From the NCBI GenBank assembly GCA_030597995.1, contig JAUVQV010000021.1, positions 1 to 8,244 on the forward strand: a stretch of 8,244 bases of DNA. The letters are read 5' to 3'. Shown here piece after piece: positions 1 to 6,788 of the stretch (the first letter of the stretch is position 1; each line of letters begins with the position of its first letter). A model generated the notes under the pieces. It was not told where the DNA came from and ran no database searches. It was given only the letters and a program-made list of their open reading frames with translations. The position numbers were made by a program, and so were the translations under genes. The DNA comes from Candidatus Rokuibacteriota bacterium (lineage in GTDB: Bacteria > JAUVQV01).

Positions 1-2447
1 GCCCCCAGGTCCAGCAGCATGCGGTATACCCCGGAGGGGCCATCCTGAAAATCCAGGATGGGTTTCAGCAGGCGAACCCCGCGCAGGCGATCGGAGAGAA
101 CGGACTCCGCCAGATAGGGAAAGGCCTGGCTGTAAGGACAGACGACGTTCCTCTGGTACTGGGAGCCGTTTTGGGAAAAACTGATCATACTGGGCAACAG
201 GAGGGTGTCCACACCCTCGTCCAGGAGTGCCGTGATGTGGCCGTGGGCCATCTTCACCGGGAAGCAGACCTCCGCCGAGACGGCCTCCAGCCCCGACCGG
301 ATCATCTGCGCCGTCGACGACGGTGAGGGCACCACCTCGAAACCGAGGCTTTCGAAGAAGGCCCTCCAGAAGGGGAAGAACTCGTAAAAGTGCAGGGCCC
401 GGGGGACTCCGATCCGGCCGCGTCCGGCGATCGAGCCCTCACGGCGCGGCGGGCCGAGCAGGGCCTCCTCCCGCTCTTGGAAGAGGTCGGGAAGACCCGT
501 CCTCCCGGCCGTCTCCCGTTCCACCTCGTATTTTTCGCAGCGGCCGCCGTAAAAGAGAGGTTTTTCTCCTTCCACTTTCACGCGGTTGATCTCGCACTGG
601 TTGGAGCAGCCTTTGCACTCGAAGGAATCCTGTCGGTAGCTCTTTTGGGTGAGATCGAATCCCTTGAAGCGGCTGGCGCCTCCTTCGGGGCGGCCCATGG
701 CCAGGATAGCCGCGCCGATGGCGCCGGTGACGTCGTGGTGGGGCGGGACGGTGATCGTTTTTCCGGTAACTTCCTGGAATGCGGCCACCACCCCCTCGTT
801 AAAGGCTATTCCCCCCTGCAGAAAGATGCGCTCGCCGACCTTTTTGTCCCCCACGACTTTGTTGAGGTAGTTGTGGACGATGGAGTAGCACAGACCGGCG
901 GCCAGGTCCTTGGAATCGGTCCCCCGCTGCTGCTGCTTGACCAGGTCGGAATCCATGAACACGGTGCAGCGTTCTCCGAGCTTCGAGGGGCATTGGGAAT
1001 CGAGGGCCTGCTCGCCGAACTCCCGATCGAGCTTGATACCCAGCCTTTCGGCCTGCTCTTCCAGGAAGGAGCCGGTGCCGGCGGCGCACACCTTATTCAT
1101 CTCGAAATCCACCACCGCCCCGTCCCTCAGGCCGATGGATTTTGAATCCTGCCCCCCGATCTCGAAGATGGTGTCCACTTCAGCGTCTATGTGAACCGCG
1201 GCGGTAGCCTGGGCGGTGATCTCGTTGCGTACCACATCGGCGCCGATGTAGTCGCCGATCATGTACCGTCCGGAGCCGGTGGTCGCCACTCCCCGCACCG
1301 TGACCTGCCCCCCGAGCTCCTCCCCGACCTCCCGGAGACCGGAGAGGACGGCCTCGATCGGCCGGCCGGCGGTCATGAGGTACCTCTTGGCCAAGAGGTT
1401 CTTCTCCGGGTCGATGGCACCGACATTAGTGCTGATGGAGCCGACGTCTACCCCGAGGTAGACCTCGGGCGCTCCCGCGGGTCTCGGTTTGGCCGGCGGG
1501 GTGAGAGCTCTGCGGCCCCTGGCGCAGCCGAGCGGGGAGAGGGATCCGGAGGCCTGGGGGTGAGGCTCGGCCAGGTACTTCTCCAGGGCCTCTATCCCCC
1601 GAAAGGGGGGGGGCGGCTGGGGGAACTCCCGGAGAAGGATGACCGCGCCGATGGCACCCATGGAGGCGAAATGGCGGGGGATAATCAACTCCTTTTCCTC
1701 GAGTCCGAGCACCTCCTTGAAGGCCCTGACCAGGCCGGTGTTGGCGGCCACTCCCCCCTGGAAAGCCACGGGCTTTTCGATGGTCTTTCCCCGGCCGATG
1801 TCACTCTTGAAGTTCCGAGCGAAGGCGAAGCAGAGCCCGGCTATTATGTCGTGCACCGGCGTCGCAATCTGCTGGAGGTGAATCATGTCCGACTTGGCAA
1901 AGACACTGCAGCGTCCCGCAATCCGCGGGGGACGCTCCGACTTGTTCGCCAGCTCCCCGAACTCCCCCTCCACCGAAACGCCAAGGCGGGAAGCCTGCTG
2001 GTCGAGGAAAGAGCCGGTGCCGGCGGCGCAGACGGTGTTCATCGAAAAATCCTCGAGCCGACTCTCGACTTCGGACCCCTCGTGCCGCATGATGAGGAGC
2101 TTGGAGTCTTCACCCCCCATTTCGATCACACTTCTGACCTCAGGATGGTATCGGGCAACCGCCCGGGACTGGGCGATGACCTCGTTGACCACCAGGCCCC
2201 CCAAGATCTCCGACAGCAACCGCCCCCCGGAGCCGGTCATGGCGGCACCGCGGAGGTCTTCCGGGTGAAACTCCCCGAAGACCCTCTCCAGTGCCCTGCG
2301 GCAGGTTTGCAGGGGCTCCCCCTTTATACGGTCGTACCACTCCCTGACCACCTCTCCAGCGGAATTCACCACCACTGTATTGAAACTGATCGAGCCGGAG
2401 TCCAGCCCGAGGTAGTATCCTTTCGCCCTGCGGTTCTCAGCTTGCAT
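1..2447 (-). CDS. Large two-domain 2-hydroxyacyl-CoA dehydratase activase-type ATPase (BadF/BadG/BcrA/BcrD family), C-terminus beyond window
   Basis: An uninterrupted reading frame of 815 codons runs from ATG 2447 off the left edge. An SD-like GGGAG lies at 2454-2458, six bases before the ATG. Two homologous ATPase/[4Fe-4S] domains are in tandem. Domain 1 (residues ~11-275) has GLDSGS (14-19), TGSGG (71-75), GGEDSK (111-116), VCAAGTGS (139-146) and RCSVFAKSD (179-187). Domain 2 (~329-585) has GVDVGS (332-337), TGSGR (390-394), GGQDSK (431-436), VCAAGTGS (453-460) and RCTVFMDSD (493-501). A Pro-rich linker (277-281) sits in the gap. Next come a Cys cluster (C611, C614, C618 and C637) and a DUF2229-like stretch from ~678. 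Classical activases are homodimers in which each subunit gives two Cys to one bridging cluster and ATP drives electron transfer to a dehydratase. Here C140/C180 and C454/C494 could form that cluster within one chain. Fused proteins of this kind are usually well over 1000 residues. The partner reductase or dehydratase is not visible, so the substrate is unknown. Family confidence is high and exact reaction confidence is low. Confidence 0.93.
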   Translation of the reverse strand, partial: MQAENRRAKGYYLGLDSGSISFNTVVVNSAGEVVREWYDRIKGEPLQTCRRALERVFGEFHPEDLRGAAMTGSGGRLLSEILGGLVVNEVIAQSRAVARYHPEVRSVIEMGGEDSKLLIMRHEGSEVESRLEDFSMNTVCAAGTGSFLDQQASRLGVSVEGEFGELANKSERPPRIAGRCSVFAKSDMIHLQQIATPVHDIIAGLCFAFARNFKSDIGRGKTIEKPVAFQGGVAANTGLVRAFKEVLGLEEKELIIPRHFASMGAIGAVILLREFPQPPPPFRGIEALEKYLAEPHPQASGSLSPLGCARGRRALTPPAKPRPAGAPEVYLGVDVGSISTNVGAIDPEKNLLAKRYLMTAGRPIEAVLSGLREVGEELGGQVTVRGVATTGSGRYMIGDYIGADVVRNEITAQATAAVHIDAEVDTIFEIGGQDSKSIGLRDGAVVDFEMNKVCAAGTGSFLEEQAERLGIKLDREFGEQALDSQCPSKLGERCTVFMDSDLVKQQQRGTDSKDLAAGLCYSIVHNYLNKVVGDKKVGERIFLQGGIAFNEGVVAAFQEVTGKTITVPPHHDVTGAIGAAILAMGRPEGGASRFKGFDLTQKSYRQDSFECKGCSNQCEINRVKVEGEKPLFYGGRCEKYEVERETAGRTGLPDLFQEREEALLGPPRREGSIAGRGRIGVPRALHFYEFFPFWRAFFESLGFEVVPSPSSTAQMIRSGLEAVSAEVCFPVKMAHGHITALLDEGVDTLLLPSMISFSQNGSQYQRNVVCPYSQAFPYLAESVLSDRLRGVRLLKPILDFQDGPSGVYRMLLDLG
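1605..1613. repeat. G9 homopolymer tract inside the activase gene
   Basis: Nine consecutive G on the plus strand read as C9 in the activase, encoding consecutive prolines at ~278-281 of the linker between the two ATPase domains. The frame is intact as written. Tracts of this length can slip during replication or sequencing. Loss or gain of one base would cut the protein after the first ATPase domain. Confidence 0.85.
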
Positions 2448-2581
2448 ACTACGCTCCCGTGCGAGAAAAACTTTTCCCTCCGTCCTTCTTGAAACCGCCA
2501 GCACTGTGGCGCCGGCTGTTTCCGAAAAGGCGGGGGAGGCACATTTCACCTTTCCGTGTGGGTCTGGTTATGTAAGGCACT

Positions 2582-2610
2582 ATTTTTTCCAGATTTGTCG
2601 CTCCTGTCAA
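2582..2610 (-). promoter_or_regulatory. Putative sigma70-type promoter of the activase gene
   Basis: On the minus strand a perfect -35 box TTGACA (2610-2605) is followed after 17 bp by AAAAAT (2587-2582), which matches 4 of 6 bases of TATAAT. The predicted start is near 2575, giving a leader of about 128 nt before ATG 2447. The match and spacing are seen directly; activity is inferred. Confidence 0.4.
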
Positions 2611-2643
2611 GGTGCTGCTTCACGCGCCGAACCCGGGCCTCCC

Positions 2644-2672
2644 TTGAGGAGGGTGGTGGCCTCTGGTATGCT
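2644..2672 (+). promoter_or_regulatory. Putative extended -10 promoter of the HAD phosphatase gene
   Basis: TTGAGG (2644-2649) and TATGCT (2667-2672) are separated by 17 bp. TG at 2664-2665 gives an extended -10 (TGnTATGCT). With a normal discriminator, +1 falls at 2679, the G of the GTG start codon, so the transcript may be leaderless. Each hexamer matches consensus at 4 of 6 positions. Confidence 0.4.
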
Positions 2673-2678
2673 GCCGGA

Positions 2679-3323
2679 GTGAAAAACGCTATTTGCCACT
2701 GGCTGTTCGACCTCGACAACACACTCTACCCCTCTTCCTGCGGCCTTTTTGACGTCATCGATGAGAGGATAAACCTCTATCTGAAGGAGTTTCTCGGCGT
2801 CCATCCGCGGCAGGCCGACTCCCTGCGGCGAGGCTACTTTGAAAAGTACGGGCTGACACTGGTGGGGTTGATGCGGGAGCGGGATGTCGACCCGGCCCAC
2901 TATATGGAATTCGTGCACCAGGTGCCGCTCGGGGACTACCTCAAACCGAACCCCTCCCTTCCGGCTCTCCTACACTCGATCCCGGTCCCCAAGACGATCT
3001 TCACGAACGGTTCCCGGGGGCACTCCCTGGCGGTCGTCCGGGCCTTGGGGTTGGAGGGTGTCTTCACCGAAATTTACGATATTGCCTCTTTCGGGTACAT
3101 CCCGAAGCCCGATCCTTTGACGTACCGTACGGTCCTCGACCGTCTCGGTCTCAGCGGCCCGGAGGTCGTGCTGGTCGACGACCTGGAAAGGAACCTGTCC
3201 CCGGCCAGAGAACTCGGCATGAAAACCATCTTCGTCGGAGCACACGGGGAGAGCGCGGTGGCGGACTTCTCTCTCTCCTCCCTCGAGGACCTGCCCGTCA
3301 TCCTCCCCCAGCTCCCGCACTGA
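2679..3323 (+). CDS. HAD-superfamily phosphatase, pyrimidine 5'-nucleotidase-like
   Basis: The 214-residue product from GTG 2679 carries all four HAD motifs. Motif I is DLDNT (11-15) with nucleophile D11 and acid/base D13. Motif II is FTNGS with T109. Motif III is K143 in IPKPDP. Motif IV is VDDLERN with D167/D168. The N-terminal form LFDLDNTLYP, the helical cap at roughly 20-90 and the overall length fit the yeast SDT1/SSM1 type of pyrimidine 5'-nucleotidase, which dephosphorylates UMP/CMP-like nucleotides. The exact substrate is inferred from subfamily resemblance. It is cytosolic, with no signal peptide or membrane segment. GTG 2679 was chosen because the HAD fold normally begins a few residues before motif I and the longer frame from ATG 2556 adds an unlikely N-terminus. 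No well-spaced Shine-Dalgarno precedes it; GGAGGG near 2649 is too far upstream. It is divergent from the activase and convergent with the cytochrome operon, so it is probably a single-gene transcript. Confidence 0.9.
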   Translation: MKNAICHWLFDLDNTLYPSSCGLFDVIDERINLYLKEFLGVHPRQADSLRRGYFEKYGLTLVGLMRERDVDPAHYMEFVHQVPLGDYLKPNPSLPALLHSIPVPKTIFTNGSRGHSLAVVRALGLEGVFTEIYDIASFGYIPKPDPLTYRTVLDRLGLSGPEVVLVDDLERNLSPARELGMKTIFVGAHGESAVADFSLSSLEDLPVILPQLPH

Positions 3324-3341
3324 ACGCTGAATTTTTCCGGG

Positions 3342-3355
3342 CTTAACCGGTTAAG
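3342..3355. repeat. 14-bp perfect palindrome between convergent genes
   Basis: CTTAACCGGTTAAG is its own reverse complement and lies 19 bp after the stop of the HAD gene. No T-run follows on either strand, so it is not a typical intrinsic terminator. It could be a protein-binding site or a weak hairpin. The symmetry is certain; the role is unknown. Confidence 0.6.
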
Positions 3356-3367
3356 TCGCGAGAGTCA

Positions 3368-3464
3368 TTTTCTGTTCTGGCGAGGCGTCGCCGGAGTGAG
3401 CGCGGAGGCGTACTACTGTACGCCGCACAAGCGAAGGAGGGCGCAACGAAGCCAGGGCAGAAAA
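3368..3464. repeat. 97-bp imperfect inverted-repeat element with central hairpin (REP-like)
   Basis: The ends are inverted copies: the 14 bases at 3368-3381 match the reverse complement of 3451-3464 at 12 positions. The centre has a perfect 7-bp stem (GGCGTAC 3407-3413, GTACGCC 3418-3424) with loop TACT. The arms between are only partly complementary. The element fills most of the space between the converging stops at 3323 and 3477. That position suits a palindromic interspersed repeat that blocks readthrough or protects 3' ends. There is no long U-run, so a simple intrinsic terminator in either direction is unlikely. Only one copy is in the window, so the repeat-family assignment is inferred. 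Confidence 0.6.
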
Positions 3465-3476
3465 GGGCCTCGTGAC

Positions 3477-5519
3477 TCAGTCGGGGAAATGGTATTTCCG
3501 GTAGCGCTCGATGGTGTCGTTACGGTGACATTCCCGGCAGAAGGCGCGCTCGATAGCGAAGGTGCTGCGGACCCGCAAGAAACTGTTTTCTACGTCGCCT
3601 TCCAGAGGCTGGCCCTCGCCGGAACCGGCGACGTCAGGATCCCAGCGGTGAACATCGTGGCACGAGGCACAGGAGAGATACCCCCGCTGGGCCTTGGCGC
3701 CGTCCGTGGAGTAGAGCTCAAATGCCTGAGGGAGGTCGAGCAGAGACCTCCTCCGGGAGAGAAAGGTCCGCTTGACCATCCCCCGGCCCGGGTAGCGAAC
3801 CAGGTGCGCTGAGAGGCGCGGGGGAACTTTTTCCGCCGCTGTCCGGCCTTCGGAGTGACAGCTGCGGCAGGCGCGGCTCGGCAGGTCCTCCCCCTCTCCG
3901 AGCGGGCGGTTCCAGAGGACAAAGGTGTTGGGCGCCTGGTGGACCTTATGGCAGGCCCCGCAGACCCCGCTCCTCCGAGTTTCCTCACTGTCGAGGTTGA
4001 CGGCGTCGGGAGCGGTGACCCGGAGGTCGTGGTCGGTGCCGATCACGGTGGACTTGTCCTCGTGGCAGGAGGCACAGAGGGGAGAGGGGCCGTCCGACGG
4101 CGAGCGGAGAAAGCTGGTGCCGGACGAGGCCTCCGATGTGGCCGGGTCTCCGGATTCCATTCCGAGCTCCGGGGCCCAGCGGTGCGGGTCATGGCAGGTC
4201 CCGCAGGAGATCTCGTCATCGGACTGCCTCTTCAGCGACAAGGAGAAGACGAGGCGGCTCTTTCTCGCTTCCCGGCGCCGGCTCATGCCGACCGGATGCG
4301 TGTACCGTCCGACCTGAGACTGGGCCGCCATCTTCCCCGCCGCATGGCAAAAGAGGCAGGTCTCCGTCCTCACGCTGTCACTCCCGGTCAGGGGGGCCGG
4401 CCAGAGCAGGGCCGGCTCTTCCCCGTGGGAGCGGTGGCAAGGCCCGCACAGCCCCCCATTCTCCTCCCCACCGGTTCCAGGGGAGAGCATGCCTTCCGGC
4501 CGGAGGAGCGAGAGGTCATGCTTCGTGCCGGCCACTGCGGCCTGTTCGGGATGGCACCCTACGCAGAGTTCGGACCCTGTGCCGGCTGACCTTACGAGAA
4601 AGCTGGTGGTGGCGTCGCCCGGTTTGAGAATGTCCCCTTTCTCTTTCGGGTCGGCCGCGCTCCAGAGGTGAGGATCATGACAGCTGCCGCAACCGACCGG
4701 CTGCACATCCTGTCCCGGGTACCTTGACAATGAGCTCTGCGAGTGGCTCTGTCGCGGCACCAACTTCCCGTGGGCGATTCCTCCCTCCCGGTGGCATTCG
4801 GTACAGAAGGCGGACAACTCATCGCTCTCGCCGCCCAGGAGATTGATCCCCCTCGCCCAGGAGCCCCCCAACCCGCCGCCGTGTGTCGCGTGGCAGGCCC
4901 GGCAGGGACCACTCTTTGAGGCCTCTTCTCCGTACCGGTTCTTCTCATTGGGGAAGTGTAATGAGAGGTCATGCTTGGTCCCGGCCACGGACCCCTGACG
5001 CTGGTGACACCCGAGGCAGAGATCACCACCATCCTCATCCGGCCCTTGCCGGAGAAAATTCCGAGAGCTGCCCCGGTGTACGTCATGGCAGGTCGCGCAG
5101 CTCAACAGCCCCTTTTCAAGCCTCCGGCCGTCCTTCCAGAAGAGCGGCAGATACTCCGGGGAGCCCCTTTTCTCCAGCGAGACCCCCAGGGGATGGTGAA
5201 CCGTACCCGTGAAGCTGGCGATCTTCCCCGGCCCATGGCAGGACCAGCAGACCTTCTCGATCACTGTCGCCCCGATATCCAGATCCCCCACCGCGCCGGT
5301 CCAGCCATGCTCTTTGTGACAGGCCCGGCACACATCAGACCCGAATGACTCTTCGCCCGGGGCCTTCTTTTCCCGGGGTCGGGAAAGACCCAGGTTGTGA
5401 ACCGTGGCCTCCATCCCGGCCTTGTCGGTGTGACAGAGTACACATGAATACACCTTCGGCTCCAGCACCAATCCCGGCGTCCCCGGCTGGCCGTGGTGAG
5501 TGCTGTGACAGGTGACACA
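3477..5519 (-). repeat. Tandem tetrahaem modules within the giant cytochrome
   Basis: Residues 424-563, 564-699, 700-861 and 862-1039 each carry four haem sites in the same order, and 1040-1103 is a partial fifth unit with two. The order in each is a CxxCHxxH site (often CHDPH or CHDVH), then a CxxCH followed by a G-T-(K/D)-H-D-L or V-H-N-L motif, then CxxCHxxHG-like, then CxxCH followed by G-(K/R)-x-A or a similar stretch. Three modules then have an H-P-(V/L)-G or R-Y-P-G motif. Unit lengths are 140, 136, 162 and 178 residues. DNA at 4510-4535 and 4963-4988 (GTKHDL motif) is nearly identical, which supports duplication. Confidence 0.75.
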
Positions 5520-6788
5520 CGTCAGCTCCCCCCGGTCGCCGGTTTCCCCCCCCGCCTCGAGGAAGAGATCCGGGATGACCGCCCGGCGCGGCGCCACGGA
5601 AACCGGTTGGTGGCCGCGGGAGGCCAGCTGAGGATCCTGTGAAGTCTGGGCGGGTTGGCAGTAGTGGCAGAGGGACTGCGTGTTGGCCACCAGAGCCGGC
5701 GTCCCCTCCTGAGCGCCGTGGACCAGGTGACAAGAGAGGCACAGAACCTCCCTCTCCGGCCCCAGATACGCCCCGTGGGCGGTCAATTTTCCGAGGCGCA
5801 CCCCCTGCTCGAGGCTCACCTGCCAACCCAGAGGGTGACTCCACTCTCCGGTACCCGAGATGAGAGAGGAATGGCACCCCGTGCAGAGTTCGTTGTGTTC
5901 CGTAGCCAGGGCGAGCAGGCTTGCCCGGCCCTGGAAAGAAATCGCGTTATGGGCCCGGTGGCACGAGAGACACTCCACCCTCTCCGGGACGCGAGGGTGG
6001 TTTCCCTCCCGCTCCCCCGAGGAAAAGTGCTCCTCGTGGCATTCACGACAGAGAAAACTGCCGGTAGCCTCCTCCTTTAAAAGACCCCAATTGGAGGAGG
6101 CCCAATGAACGGTGTGACATACCACGCAGGTCGGATTCTCCCCGCCGACGGGATGGCTCTCGAGCCCGGGGCCCTTTCCCGCCAAACTGGGATTCTCTCC
6201 ATGGCACTGGGCGCACAAGGCTTCGGCGGAGGTCTCCCGGATCAAGCCCTCTCCCGCAGCCCGGTGGACCACATGACAGCTCCCGCAACCCGGGTCTCCC
6301 CTGCCCCTCGCCATCTTACTGCCACCTCCGGGGGAGGGGTGCTCCCCTTTCTTCCCTCCCCCCCGCCCAGTGTGACAGGCCAGGCAGTACGCGCTGTTGC
6401 TGCTCTCATAACGCATGAAGGGCCGGGCCCCCGGGATCTGCACGTGAGGGTCGTGACAAGTTCCGCAGGTCACGGTCACCCCCCGGCCGGCAGTCGAAGA
6501 CCACGACCCCACCGGATGCTGTCTCCCGAACCAGATCGAGCGCCGCGAATCCAGTACCGGGCCATTGTGACAGCTGTAGCACATCCCGCTGTCCCCGGAG
6601 CCGACCCCCTCCAGGAGAGAGAGAAAATTAAAAGCTCCCGGAGCCGGCTCTTTCTGGATTCTTTCCGGGTGACAGATGCCGCAGCGCGGAGGGAGGCCTG
6701 TCGCGGGCACCTCTTCACCAGAGGCGTACCCCGGCCGCCACAGTCCCAGGAGCGCCACAAAGAGGATGGCGAACCTGCTCGTGGTCAT
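3477..6788 (-). CDS. Giant exported multiheme c-type cytochrome with 29 canonical haem sites
   Basis: The 1103-residue product has a Sec signal peptide (basic start, hydrophobic FAILFVALLGLW, likely cleavage around 22-23 after YAS). After it there are only haem-binding modules. Canonical CxxCH first cysteines are at 36, 70, 108, 135, 168, 192, 221, 247, 273, 302, 350, 424, 449, 487, 514, 564, 591, 629, 662, 700, 742, 781, 811, 862, 905, 943, 974, 1040 and 1084. A thirtieth site is CHYCQ (374-378), which lacks the proximal His. Many sites are CxxCHxxH (doubled-CXXCH style), and about 36 other His residues are enough to ligate every haem bis-His. There is no lipobox, membrane helix or catalytic domain, so a periplasmic or extracellular electron-transfer role is likely. 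Haem numbers of this size are best known in Geobacter-type bacteria. ATG 6788 overlaps the upstream stop (ATGA), with GGAGG directly before it. It is the last visible gene of the operon. Confidence 0.96.
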   Translation of the reverse strand: MTTSRFAILFVALLGLWRPGYASGEEVPATGLPPRCGICHPERIQKEPAPGAFNFLSLLEGVGSGDSGMCYSCHNGPVLDSRRSIWFGRQHPVGSWSSTAGRGVTVTCGTCHDPHVQIPGARPFMRYESSNSAYCLACHTGRGGGKKGEHPSPGGGSKMARGRGDPGCGSCHVVHRAAGEGLIRETSAEALCAQCHGENPSLAGKGPGLESHPVGGENPTCVVCHTVHWASSNWGLLKEEATGSFLCRECHEEHFSSGEREGNHPRVPERVECLSCHRAHNAISFQGRASLLALATEHNELCTGCHSSLISGTGEWSHPLGWQVSLEQGVRLGKLTAHGAYLGPEREVLCLSCHLVHGAQEGTPALVANTQSLCHYCQPAQTSQDPQLASRGHQPVSVAPRRAVIPDLFLEAGGETGDRGELTCVTCHSTHHGQPGTPGLVLEPKVYSCVLCHTDKAGMEATVHNLGLSRPREKKAPGEESFGSDVCRACHKEHGWTGAVGDLDIGATVIEKVCWSCHGPGKIASFTGTVHHPLGVSLEKRGSPEYLPLFWKDGRRLEKGLLSCATCHDVHRGSSRNFLRQGPDEDGGDLCLGCHQRQGSVAGTKHDLSLHFPNEKNRYGEEASKSGPCRACHATHGGGLGGSWARGINLLGGESDELSAFCTECHREGGIAHGKLVPRQSHSQSSLSRYPGQDVQPVGCGSCHDPHLWSAADPKEKGDILKPGDATTSFLVRSAGTGSELCVGCHPEQAAVAGTKHDLSLLRPEGMLSPGTGGEENGGLCGPCHRSHGEEPALLWPAPLTGSDSVRTETCLFCHAAGKMAAQSQVGRYTHPVGMSRRREARKSRLVFSLSLKRQSDDEISCGTCHDPHRWAPELGMESGDPATSEASSGTSFLRSPSDGPSPLCASCHEDKSTVIGTDHDLRVTAPDAVNLDSEETRRSGVCGACHKVHQAPNTFVLWNRPLGEGEDLPSRACRSCHSEGRTAAEKVPPRLSAHLVRYPGRGMVKRTFLSRRRSLLDLPQAFELYSTDGAKAQRGYLSCASCHDVHRWDPDVAGSGEGQPLEGDVENSFLRVRSTFAIERAFCRECHRNDTIERYRKYHFPD

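Larger units (their letters stand above)
2448..2678. other. Divergent intergenic control region
   Basis: These 231 bp separate the minus-strand activase from the plus-strand HAD phosphatase. No credible gene lies here. An in-frame ATG at 2556 would extend the phosphatase by 41 residues, but that extension is Cys/Arg/Trp-rich and precedes the normal HAD N-terminus. One promoter-like pair is visible in each direction (2582-2610 minus, 2644-2672 plus). Their -35 boxes are back to back, 33 bp apart, leaving room for a shared operator at about 2611-2643. Confidence 0.6.

Noticed and set aside
390..2492. Long plus-strand open frames at 390-1145 and 1191-2492 (251 and 433 codons)
   Set aside because: They lie antisense to the activase, whose frame has full domain motifs. 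Their translations are Gly/Pro/Arg-rich with no recognisable fold. They are typical GC-rich shadows.
2556..2678. ATG 2556 as start of the HAD phosphatase (41 extra residues)
   Set aside because: The extension has an odd Cys/Arg/Trp-rich composition, overlaps both predicted promoters, and precedes a normal HAD N-terminus beginning at GTG 2679.
3368..3464. CRISPR array, tRNA or other structured RNA gene
   Set aside because: There are no repeat-spacer units, and the fold is a single imperfect hairpin without a cloverleaf or known riboswitch pattern.
3324..3476. Classical intrinsic terminator between the convergent genes
   Set aside because: The hairpin at 3407-3424 and the palindrome at 3342-3355 have no following T-run on either strand, so only a REP-like or unspecified role is claimed.
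3396..4589. Plus-strand open frames at 3396-3812 and 3855-4589
   Set aside because: They are antisense to the 29-haem cytochrome and have no domain or start signal. Their low-complexity composition reflects the opposite strand's haem codons.
5335..5877. Minus-strand frame of 180 codons inside the cytochrome gene
   Set aside because: It is an out-of-frame shadow of the cytochrome. The cytochrome frame alone carries the regular CxxCH sites.
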